Assembly: GCA_037444685.1 (NCBI GenBank)
Contig: JBBILX010000006.1
Span: 62,001 to 126,000 of the forward strand
Direction: 5' to 3'
DNA from: UBA964 sp037444685
GTDB lineage: Bacteria > Pseudomonadota > Gammaproteobacteria > Steroidobacterales > Steroidobacteraceae
DNA length: 64,000 nt
The notes beneath the pieces are model-generated. The model searched no databases. It was not told where the DNA came from and saw only the letters and a program-made list of their open reading frames with translations. Positions 24,812 to 31,630 of the stretch are shown here, in pieces (the first letter of the stretch is position 1; the number at the start of each line of letters is the position of its first letter). The position numbers were made by a program, and so were the translations under genes.

Positions 24812-25790
24812 ATGCAGAAAGCCAAGTTCGCGCCATTGATCAGTTTGCTACCGATTGCGGCCGTCGGTTCCGGCGCGGGCGGATTCCTGCAGCGGGTGCC
24901 TGCGCTGCCCGGAACGGTCGATGAGACCGTCTCCGGCCTGCAACGGCTCGAGGCCCAGGGGGCAACTCCTGCAACGTGATCTCGAGGCGGCTCGCGGAGC
25001 CGCACAGAAGCGCGCGGCCGAGGCGGCCGCTGCTACCGAGGCGGAAGCCGCGAAGCAGGGGCGCAGGCTCGAGCAGTTCGTCGGCATGAGCGCCGCGGAG
25101 ATGGAGGAGGCCGACGACGACGAGGTCGAGGCCCGAATGCTCAAGGGCATGGGTCTGACGAAGGCGGACATGGACGCGCTGGAGAACATGAGCGACGAGG
25201 AGGCCAACGCTTACCTGGCGCGCCGCCGGCTCAATACCGAGCGACTTCAGATATTCGCCGCGGGTGCGCCCCAGGTCTCGGACGCACCGAAGTTGGACCG
25301 TCTGACCCGCGAGTTCGGCGACTAGCAGACGAAATACGCCGCGCGCGTCTCGGCTCTCGGCAACGAGTTCTCGGCGCTCGAGCGACGCTGGAAAACCGAG
25401 CATGCGCAACTCGATGCGCGCCTCGATAAGGACCTCGCATCGCGGGTGCGGGCTGTGCCCAAGGTCGATTGCGGCGAGGCAGGGGTCTACCCCGATGCGC
25501 CGGAGCTCCACCCTATCCAATCGGAGCGTTATGCAGCCCACGAGAGACTCTTGCCCGAACACCTGAAACAGGGCCAGGCGTTTCTGGCCAAGCACCGGAG
25601 CGCTGTCCGGGAGTCTGCCGCGTTCGCCGATCGGTTCATCGGCGAGGCGGCGGGGGTCCCGGAGATCAAGACGCAATCGGCGAGTGTCGAGGCCGCAGAG
25701 CAGCTGCGGCTAGCGGAGCGCTTGCCGACCCAGCGATCGTACCGGCGCCAATCCGGGGGGGCGGCCGTCGTGCCGCCCTGCATCGCCGGG
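24812..25790 (+). pseudogene. Broken gene for a helical exported protein (frameshift plus internal stop)
   Basis: Three open segments join into one helical protein of roughly 320 residues. It begins MQKAKFAPLISLLPIAAVGS, a short hydrophobic leader. At a run of five G (24958-24962) the frame breaks; dropping one G restores ...LQRLEAQGQLLQRDLEAARG and continues in a new frame. That frame then meets an in-frame TAG at 25323-25325, after which the same frame continues as QTKYAARVSALGNEF... to about 25760. The protein is rich in Ala, Glu and Arg and looks coiled-coil-like; I do not recognise a family. The exact 3' end is unclear. Decayed gene or two sequence errors are both possible. Confidence 0.6.
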
Positions 25791-25794
25791 GCGT

Positions 25795-26685
25795 TCAGGC
25801 ATCCGGGAGCGGGATGTACTCCTGGTCATCGCCAGGCACCTTCGGAAAGCGCGCGAGGTCCTGTTCGCGCCAATCGCGCTTGGCCTGCTCGATCCGCTCG
25901 CGCGTCGACCCGACGAAGTTCCATTCGATTTCGCGGGGCCGCGCAAAGCCGCGTCCGCCGATGAGCATGACCCTTGCGTGGCACAGCGCGTGCAGGCGCG
26001 CCGTCACGCCGCCGCGCAGCACCGCGAGTCCTCCTGCCGCCAAGGGTGCCGCTTCGCCTTCGATGCGCAGTTCGCCCTGCGCGACATAGACGCCTCGCTG
26101 CTCGTGCTCGGCCGGCAGCTCGAGTGAGCTGCCGGGTGGCATCGCGGCGTCGACGTACAGCGTCGGCCACAGTGTTTCGACCGGCGATCGGCGGCCGAAG
26201 GCCTCGCCGGCGACGACGCGAAGCGTCACACCCCCGGGCGTCTCGATCAGCGGCAGCGTTGCCGCGGGGTGGTGGGCAAACGACGGTGCGTCGTCTTCAT
26301 GTCCATCCGGTAGCGCGACCCAGCTCTGCAGGCCGTGCAGGTGCATGCCGTCGCGTAAGGCGGCGGGCGTCGATCGCTCCGAATGCACGATGCCGCGACC
26401 GGCGACCATCCAGTTGACGTCACCGGGCCGGATCTCCAGATGCGAGCCGAGGCTGTCGCGGTGGAGCATCTCGCCGTGGAACAGGTAGGTCACGGTGGCG
26501 AGCGCGATGTGCGGGTGGGGCCGGACGTTGATGTGCGGTCCCGGCGGCAGATCGACCGGGCCCATGTGGTCGAGGAACACGAATGGCCCGAGCATCCGCA
26601 GCCCTGCCGCTGGCAGGACGCGCCGGACGCTGAAACCGCCGAGATCGCGTGCGCGGCCCTCGATGCGCTGGTCGGTGACGTTCAT
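25795..26685 (-). CDS. Pirin family protein
   Basis: 296 residues with the pirin bicupin fold. The N-terminal cupin carries the iron-binding set: PHPHIALATVTYLFHGEMLHRDSLG supplies two histidines and a third downstream, with a glutamate later in the segment (MHLHGLQSWVALP). Conserved FVFLDHMGP and GRGIVHSE motifs are present. Bacterial pirins include quercetinases and redox-sensing regulators; which applies is unclear. The start ATG at 26685 overlaps the stop of the upstream gene (ATGA), so translation is probably coupled. The frame continues upstream but only through that gene. Confidence 0.92.
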   Translation of the reverse strand: MNVTDQRIEGRARDLGGFSVRRVLPAAGLRMLGPFVFLDHMGPVDLPPGPHINVRPHPHIALATVTYLFHGEMLHRDSLGSHLEIRPGDVNWMVAGRGIVHSERSTPAALRDGMHLHGLQSWVALPDGHEDDAPSFAHHPAATLPLIETPGGVTLRVVAGEAFGRRSPVETLWPTLYVDAAMPPGSSLELPAEHEQRGVYVAQGELRIEGEAAPLAAGGLAVLRGGVTARLHALCHARVMLIGGRGFARPREIEWNFVGSTRERIEQAKRDWREQDLARFPKVPGDDQEYIPLPDA

Positions 26686-27728
26686 CGGGCGGTCTCCGGG
26701 CTCTGCATCACGGTGGGGCCGCGTGGCGGCGGCAGGTCCTCGCCCTGCAACCGGCGCCAAAGCCAGGCGAGGCCGGCGCGCGCGTCGCCGCGCGATCCGA
26801 CCGCGCGCGGCGTGATGGCGTGCCAGGGGCTGCCGCGCCTGGCGACGGCGAACTCGAAGACGTAGCCTGGCTCCTGGCCCATGCGCAGATCGGCGATCAG
26901 GGCGCGGCCGTCAACTGCGCGCATGCGATAGAAGCCGTGGCTGAACCAGGTCATGCGCGCCACGGCCCACTCGTCCGCGAGCGCTGCATGCAACGCGGGG
27001 TCGCGCTCAAAGCGATCGAAACGCGGCAACCGCTCGCCGTCGGCGAGCGAATAGAAAGCCTCGTGGTAGCCGCGCCCGTCGGCGTCCATGGCCAGCAGGC
27101 GCCAGAGTACGGTGTTGAAGGGGGTTGGCGTCACGAGCATGCGCTCGACTTCGAGCCCTTGGGCGAGGACGGCGCGCTCGGCGATGCCGCGGACGTGCTG
27201 CTGCACGAGCACGCTCCAGCCAAGGTAGAGCGTCGACACCAGGACACCCGCTGCGTTCCAGCGCCAGCGTCCGGGGCCTCGCGCCAGCGCCGTGCCGAGC
27301 AGTCCGATCAGCAGCGGGAGCGTGTAGAGCGGATCGATGATGAAGATGCTGCCGATCCAGTAGGGATGATCGGTGAACGGTTGCAACAGCTGCGTGCCGT
27401 AGATGGTCATGTTGTCGAGCAGTGGATGCGTGACGAGAGCCAGCGACAGCGCGAGCCACCACCGCCTGAAGCGGTCCATCTCGCCATGCAGCTTCGCGAC
27501 GCCGGCCGCAAGCGCCGGCGAGACGAGCGTCAGATAGAGCAGCGAGTGGCTCTCGGCACGGTGGAACGTCATGTTGCGGACCGGGTCGCCATGATCGATC
27601 AGCGCGTCGAGATCGGGCAGCGTGCCGCAGACGGCGCCCCAGAGCGCCGCTTTCCAGACGGCGGTGCGCCGGCCCATTACGGCGACGCCGATGCCGGCGC
27701 CGAGAGCGAGATGCGAAAGGGAGTCCAC
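26682..27728 (-). CDS. YdjM/DUF457-type membrane-bound metal-dependent hydrolase
   Basis: 348 residues. The N-terminus MDSLSHLALGAGIGVAVMG, followed by GTLPDLDALIDHGDP and FHRAESHSL, gives the conserved His and Asp residues of the membrane-bound hydrolase family. About five hydrophobic helices lie between residues 1 and 180 (including SLALVTHPLLDNMTIYG). The C-terminal 170 residues are soluble (WRRLQGEDLPPP at the end). The E. coli homologue YdjM is LexA-regulated, but the substrate is unknown. It overlaps the pirin start and lies 3 bases after the racemase-family gene, forming a likely three-gene unit. Confidence 0.85.
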   Translation of the reverse strand: MDSLSHLALGAGIGVAVMGRRTAVWKAALWGAVCGTLPDLDALIDHGDPVRNMTFHRAESHSLLYLTLVSPALAAGVAKLHGEMDRFRRWWLALSLALVTHPLLDNMTIYGTQLLQPFTDHPYWIGSIFIIDPLYTLPLLIGLLGTALARGPGRWRWNAAGVLVSTLYLGWSVLVQQHVRGIAERAVLAQGLEVERMLVTPTPFNTVLWRLLAMDADGRGYHEAFYSLADGERLPRFDRFERDPALHAALADEWAVARMTWFSHGFYRMRAVDGRALIADLRMGQEPGYVFEFAVARRGSPWHAITPRAVGSRGDARAGLAWLWRRLQGEDLPPPRGPTVMQSPETAR

Positions 27729-27731
27729 GCC

Positions 27732-28499
27732 CTACTCTGTGGCCCGGGACCCTAGCAGGCCGCCCGGAGTGGCGGGCGCGAGTTCGGGCGCGGCGCGGCG
27801 TGTCAACGCCCATGCGAGGCAAAGATTGGACGAGAGTACGGGCAACGGGCATTCCTCGCGGAAGGTCCGCAACGCGCTCAGCGTCGGCATACCGGTGCCG
27901 CTCGCGACGATGCAGTCCGCGCGTCCTGCCTCGGGATCGCGCAGCAGCACACGGAGCGCCTCGAGGGCGTCGTGGCTCGTGAACTCGTATATCCGGTGCG
28001 TATCGTCGATGGCCGGATCGACGCGCAGCCGCGCGGTGACCGCGATGCCTGACTGTTCCCAGTAGCGGTAGCCCGCCTCGGCGAGCCCCTCCGGGTAAGG
28101 GGAGACCAGCGCGATGCGGCGCGCGCCCAGAGCCGCGAGCGCCTGCCGGATCGCCTGTGCGGCGGTGATCACCGGCACGGCGCACTCGCGCTCGGCAGCC
28201 TCGGTCAGCGCATCTTCCTGCGCCTGGCCGGCGACGTACGACGAGCCCGTGCAGCCGACGCCAAACGCCGCGAGCCGCATCGGACCGAAGCTGCGGATCG
28301 CGTCGGGCAGGTGGGTGATGTAGTGCTGCAGTCTATCCTCGACGCGAGGCGCGCCATGGCTGAGCCGCGTGGCGTAGACGCCGACCGGTTCGGGAACCAT
28401 GGCGCGCATCTCGGGCTCGACTGTCGGGTTGGCCTGCGGGGTCGCGACACCGACGCGCGCGCGCGGTCCGTAATCGGCGGACTGCTGCGAACTGGGCAT
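27732..28499 (-). CDS. Maleate isomerase/Asp-Glu racemase-family protein with one catalytic cysteine
   Basis: 255 residues of the two-domain racemase fold. The opening GVATPQANPTVEPEM matches maleate isomerases and arylmalonate decarboxylases. The first active-site cysteine is present (C83 in GVGCTGSSY). The second conserved cysteine of maleate isomerase, normally in an ACTN-like motif, is replaced: the equivalent loop reads ASGTGMPTL (S200, G201). Loss of one cysteine points away from racemization and toward a decarboxylase-type or other reaction. The neighbours do not reveal the substrate. The ATG at 28499 is the only reasonable start. Confidence 0.78.
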   Translation of the reverse strand: MPSSQQSADYGPRARVGVATPQANPTVEPEMRAMVPEPVGVYATRLSHGAPRVEDRLQHYITHLPDAIRSFGPMRLAAFGVGCTGSSYVAGQAQEDALTEAAERECAVPVITAAQAIRQALAALGARRIALVSPYPEGLAEAGYRYWEQSGIAVTARLRVDPAIDDTHRIYEFTSHDALEALRVLLRDPEAGRADCIVASGTGMPTLSALRTFREECPLPVLSSNLCLAWALTRRAAPELAPATPGGLLGSRATE

Positions 28500-28566
28500 G
28501 GAGCCTCCCGACCATGGGCGCGCCTGCGCCCCGAGGCAATGTTAGATCAGCCCGGTGATTCCCCGT

Positions 28567-28827
28567 TCACTTCTCGCGCGGCACGAGGAACACGCCGAGG
28601 TAGCCGTCCGGATGCATGCCGATGACGAGCCTGCTGTCGCGGTTGTCGCGCAATGTCGCCAACGGCAGGCCGTGCCTGGCGATCTGGTCGAGGCGTTCCT
28701 GCCAGGCCGGGCGCGCGGCGAAGTCGAGCTCGCCGGGCCGCATCGCCGGCCGTTCGCCGGCCTCGAGACGGGCGGCCAGTGCAACGAGGAACAGGGTTGC
28801 GCAGAGGCGGGATGGCGTCGTCGGCAT
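28567..28827 (-). CDS. Small secreted protein (86 aa)
   Basis: 86 residues; not recognised. Residues 1-22 are a signal peptide (MPTTPSRLCATLFLVALAARLEAGE). The mature part has FAARPAWQERLDQIARHGLPLATLRDN and ends IGMHPDGYLGVFLVPREK, a compact beta-hairpin-like ending. GAGG lies about 6 bases before the ATG at 28827. The frame runs on to 28971 but that extension has no hydrophobic or conserved character. The product appears periplasmic. Confidence 0.6.
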   Translation of the reverse strand: MPTTPSRLCATLFLVALAARLEAGERPAMRPGELDFAARPAWQERLDQIARHGLPLATLRDNRDSRLVIGMHPDGYLGVFLVPREK

Positions 28828-28969
28828 GAGAGACCTCGCGCTCGCGGCCGCGGCGGCGGCCTGCCTCGATGCTGTACCGCCACGCCGTGCCGTGCGCTCG
28901 CGCGAGGCCGGAATCGCGACGTCGCTCACAGCCGAACGGACTATTGTCGCGACGGAGGGGCGGACGGCC

Positions 28970-29001
28970 AAAAAACAAGGACGAGCCGATGGCTCGTCCT
29001 T
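28970..29001 (-). terminator. Rho-independent terminator
   Basis: Read on the minus strand, AAGGACGAGCC-ATC-GGCTCGTCCTT forms an 11-base-pair stem with a 3-base loop, then G and six T residues. It follows the stop of the 127-aa gene at 29090 by about 90 bases and insulates it from the 86-aa secreted protein gene. Confidence 0.85.
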
Positions 29002-29089
29002 CCGGTCGAAGCGACTCGTCGATCGTGTCCGTCGGACCGCTCAGCCACGACGGTGGGCTCGATCGCCCGAGTCTGTCAGCTTCAGAAAG

Positions 29090-29473
29090 CTATTCGCAGA
29101 GGCTCTCGAGGTACCCCTGCGCGAGTGGCGAGAGCCGCTTCATGGCCAGCGCGCGCGCCTTCGGCGCGTCGATCAGGTGCTCGAGTGGTCCGCAGACCAG
29201 CATGCGCCGGACGGCCGGATCCTTGCGGGAGAGCGCCGCCATCTTGTTGAGGACGGTGAATCCGCGGTTGATCTTGGCGCGGGGGGCGCGCCGCTGTTCG
29301 ATCGAGCGGGCCAAGTACTGACCGAAGCGCGAGTAGAGGAAGTAGTCGTCGTCCCCAACCTGGAATCTGGCTTCGGCGAAGAAGTCTGGGAAATTCCTCT
29401 CGAGGTAGGCGTTCACCTTGAAAAGACGCGATGATCGGGATTCCTGCCCGGACAGCGCAGACTGCTTCTTCAT
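29090..29473 (-). CDS. Hypothetical protein (127 aa)
   Basis: A 127-residue soluble protein, not confidently recognised. It opens MKKQSALSGQESRSSRL and continues with a helical FKVNAYLERNFPDFFAEARFQVGDDDYFLYSRFGQYL, then FTVLNKMAALSRKDPAVRRMLVCGPLEHLID and a C-terminal MKRLSPLAQGYLESL. The overall pattern recalls small immunity-type or DUF7674-like proteins, but this is weak. GGAGG lies 12-13 bases upstream of the ATG, which is long; an alternative start at 29545 is in frame. It has its own terminator and is divergent from nothing coding, so it is probably monocistronic. Confidence 0.6.
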   Translation of the reverse strand: MKKQSALSGQESRSSRLFKVNAYLERNFPDFFAEARFQVGDDDYFLYSRFGQYLARSIEQRRAPRAKINRGFTVLNKMAALSRKDPAVRRMLVCGPLEHLIDAPKARALAMKRLSPLAQGYLESLCE

Positions 29474-29604
29474 TTCGGTCTTGCCACACCTCCAAGGGTC
29501 CAGAGAACCATTTCTGGACGTCACGAGCGGTACCACACCTCGCAACGCGCGCGAAACTTAATGCCAACGGACGCGCTGCGCAAGGGCTCAAGCCGAAAAT
29601 TTTC

Positions 29605-29856
29605 TCAGCGTGCGTCGTCGTTGGCTTCACTGCGACCCTCGAGCGCGCCATCGATGCGCGCCCTGCCGGCAGCCACCGTCGCGTCGACGGCGCGACCGAC
29701 CGCGCGCGCCGCATCGCGCGGATGCGCACCGGCCTTGAGCGCAACGCCTGCCTCCTCGGCTGCATCCGTCACGCTGTCGGACGTGTCCTCGAGCTGGCGC
29801 AGCGCAAGCATGCCGATCAGCGCCAGTGCTGCGAGCACTGCAATGAGTCTCAGCAT
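29605..29856 (-). CDS. Small single-pass membrane protein (83 aa)
   Basis: 83 residues, unrecognised. Residues 1-23 are a single hydrophobic helix (MLRLIAVLAALALIGMLALRQL). The remainder is an amphipathic Ala/Arg/Glu-rich helix with no further membrane segment. GAGGAGG lies 5 bases before the ATG, an excellent ribosome-binding site, which is the main support that this gene is real. The long open frame upstream (to 31215) runs antisense to the SDR gene and is ignored. It is divergent from the SDR gene by about 100 bases. Confidence 0.6.
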   Translation of the reverse strand: MLRLIAVLAALALIGMLALRQLEDTSDSVTDAAEEAGVALKAGAHPRDAARAVGRAVDATVAAGRARIDGALEGRSEANDDAR

Positions 29857-29958
29857 TCGGCCTCCTCGCCGCCCTGGGGGCGGCTGCACCGCGCAGCTTG
29901 CGCCGCTGGGCGAACCGCGCACAAGCTGTGGAGCGGTCAAATTGCGGAGTCGCGCACG

Positions 29959-30741
29959 ATGCCGGACAGCGAAGAGGAGGGACCGACGCTCGAGAGCTTC
30001 GCCGCCGGCCTGCGCGCGCTGGTGTTTGGAGCGAGCGGGGCGCTTGGCGGCGCGTTCGTCGAACTGCTCGCCGCGCATCCGCGCGTCGGGCGCGTCTACG
30101 CCGCGGCGAGGGATCCGCGGGCGGTGCGCGTCGGCGGGCCGGGCGGCGAGCGCGTCGAGCGACTCGAGTTCGACCTCGAGGACGAGGACCGCATCGCCGG
30201 TGCCGTGGCGGCGGTCGCGGCCGGCGGGCCGCTCGATCTGGTGATCGTCGCCACGGGTGTGCTGCACGACGGCGCCCGTCTTCAGCCGGAGAAGACTTGG
30301 CGCAGCCTTTCCGCCGCGGCGCTGCAGCGTGCCTTCGCCATCAATGCCACTGGACCGGCGCTGATCGCCAAGCACGCGCTCGACGCGCTCGCGACGGGCC
30401 GCAAGGCCGTGTTCGCGGTGCTCTCGGCGCGGCTCGGCTCCATCGAGGACAACCGTCTCGGTGGTTGGCACGCCTATCGGGCTTCGAAGGCGGCACTGCA
30501 CATGCTGATCCGCGGCTTCGCGATCGAGCTGGCCCGACGCAATCCGACGGCAGTCTGCCTGGCGCTGCATCCGGGCAGCGTCGACAGCCGGCTGTCGCGG
30601 CCATTCCAGTCGGCCGTCCCGCCGGGCCGCCTGCTTTCGCCGGCGCGCTCGGCGCGCGCCTTGCTGGAGGTCATCGACGCGTGCACCGTCGCGGATTCGG
30701 GGCGCCCCTGGGCCTGGGACGGGCAACCACTGCCGTTCTGA
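29959..30741 (+). CDS. Short-chain dehydrogenase/reductase family protein (C-factor-like)
   Basis: 260 residues with a classic SDR pattern. The nucleotide-binding turn is LVFGASGALGGAF. NAG-like VATGVLHD and the NATGPALIAKH block come next, then SARLGS (serine) and the catalytic YRASK (Tyr, Lys). LHPGSVDSRLSRPF follows. The arrangement without a long C-terminal substrate loop resembles CsgA/C-factor-type SDRs. Cofactor and substrate are unknown. The start is the ATG of MPDSEEEG; upstream the frame is open but non-coding in character. Confidence 0.87.
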   Translation: MPDSEEEGPTLESFAAGLRALVFGASGALGGAFVELLAAHPRVGRVYAAARDPRAVRVGGPGGERVERLEFDLEDEDRIAGAVAAVAAGGPLDLVIVATGVLHDGARLQPEKTWRSLSAAALQRAFAINATGPALIAKHALDALATGRKAVFAVLSARLGSIEDNRLGGWHAYRASKAALHMLIRGFAIELARRNPTAVCLALHPGSVDSRLSRPFQSAVPPGRLLSPARSARALLEVIDACTVADSGRPWAWDGQPLPF

Positions 30742-30779
30742 ACGCTCGGCGTCGCTCGCTTCTGCCGCGCGGCGCGTGG

Positions 30780-31175
30780 CTAACGCAGTCGGGTCAGGCC
30801 CGGTATCCGGTCGAAGGCGGGGTCGAAGCTCAGCAGCGTCCTGATGCCATGTTGCTGCATCACCGCGACGTGCACCGCCGCGCGCACGGGCAGCGTCGGG
30901 TACTGCAGACATAGCTGCTTGGCGAGTTCGACGTTCCCGCGTTCGACGGGCAGCACGTCGTCGACCACGCCGAGCAGGGCGTCGAACGCGAGTTGGACGT
31001 AGCCGCGGCGGTCGAGCGCGGTATAGCGATGCAGGATCTCGTTGAGTGCCTCGGCGTCGGTGACGAGCCGGGCGCGCTCGGTGACGAGCGCTTCGAGCCG
31101 CCGCTGCGCGTCGATCTTGTTCGGATGGGCGGCGCCGACGAGGTACATCGGCACATTCGAGTCGATGAGGACCAT
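30780..31175 (-). CDS. PIN-domain (VapC-like) toxin, third acidic residue missing
   Basis: 131 residues. The PIN fold is clear: IDSNVPMYL supplies D5, LNEILHRY supplies E46, and LLSFDPAFD supplies a late aspartate (D118). At the position of the third metal-binding acid, normally in an RDA motif, the sequence reads VRAAVHVAVM, so the acid is absent (A99/A100). VapC toxins cleave tRNA or rRNA; with this loss, activity may be reduced or absent. The gene follows the antitoxin by 11 bases and would be co-transcribed with it. Confidence 0.82.
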   Translation of the reverse strand: MVLIDSNVPMYLVGAAHPNKIDAQRRLEALVTERARLVTDAEALNEILHRYTALDRRGYVQLAFDALLGVVDDVLPVERGNVELAKQLCLQYPTLPVRAAVHVAVMQQHGIRTLLSFDPAFDRIPGLTRLR

Positions 31176-31186
31176 CTGGCAGTCGC

Positions 31187-31456
31187 TCAGTAGCCGCCGC
31201 CACCTTCGGCACCACCGCGGTAGGCGCGCTCGATCTCGGCCGTCAGCCGCTCGATCTGCCCGGTCGGACCGCTGTGGCGCACGGCGGCGCGGATGGCATC
31301 GAGCTTCCGATCGATGTCACCGGTCGACTCCCGGCGGCGAGCGGCGGCGATCGCCTGACGTACCCACTCCGCTACCGACAGCCCGCGTGCGGCCGCCGCC
31401 TGTTGCAGAGCCGCATACTCGTCGTCAGCGAAGAGCACCTGCAGTCGCTTAGTCAT
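31187..31456 (-). CDS. Ribbon-helix-helix antitoxin
   Basis: 89 residues, starting MTKRLQVLFADDEYAALQQAAAARGLSVAEWVRQAIAAA, a standard ribbon-helix-helix DNA-binding module. The C-terminal half is a flexible Arg/Gly-rich tail that usually wraps around the toxin. A palindrome with repeated TGAGT half-sites lies directly upstream of the ATG, consistent with autorepression. There is no Shine-Dalgarno sequence before the ATG (ACTCACGATATG), so translation may be leaderless or weak. The partner toxin gene follows. Confidence 0.85.
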   Translation of the reverse strand: MTKRLQVLFADDEYAALQQAAAARGLSVAEWVRQAIAAARRRESTGDIDRKLDAIRAAVRHSGPTGQIERLTAEIERAYRGGAEGGGGY

Positions 31457-31459
31457 ATC

Positions 31460-31488
31460 GTGAGTCTACATGACTCACACAGATGAGT
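31460..31488 (-). promoter_or_regulatory. Autoregulatory operator of the toxin-antitoxin genes
   Basis: GTGAGTC-TACAT-GACTCAC (31460-31478) is a perfect inverted repeat with 7-base arms; a third TGAGT half-site follows at 31484-31488. It lies 4 bases upstream of the antitoxin start codon. This arrangement of repeated half-sites is what ribbon-helix-helix antitoxins bind to repress their own operon. Binding is inferred, not shown. Confidence 0.6.
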
Positions 31489-31506
31489 AAAAAGCACTGA
31501 ATTCGA

Positions 31507-31535
31507 TTGGGATCCTCTCGTCTCATCGGTATATT
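31507..31535 (+). promoter_or_regulatory. Sigma-70-type promoter of gltBD
   Basis: TTGGGA (31507-31512) and TATATT (31530-31535) are separated by 17 bases. Transcription should start near 31542, giving a leader of about 90 bases before the GTG of gltB. The leader contains an 8-bp inverted repeat, GTCCGCGC at 31576-31583 and GCGCGGAC at 31600-31607, of unknown role. The window shows no NtrC or Nac site that I can identify. Confidence 0.6.
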
Positions 31536-31630
31536 CACGGCCAAGGCCGGAGGGCCCGCTGCCCGCGCGAAGCCCGTCCGCGCCCGAGCCGCGCAGCCTG
31601 CGCGGACCGTGAGACCCGAGGAGTGCTCCC

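Noticed and set aside
29857..31215. Long minus-strand ORF containing the 83-aa membrane protein frame
   Set aside because: Most of it is antisense to the SDR gene; only the end with its own ribosome-binding site and helix is kept.
31576..31607. GTCCGCGC / GCGCGGAC inverted repeat in the gltB leader as a riboswitch
   Set aside because: Just one long-loop stem in a GC-rich leader; no conserved aptamer features.
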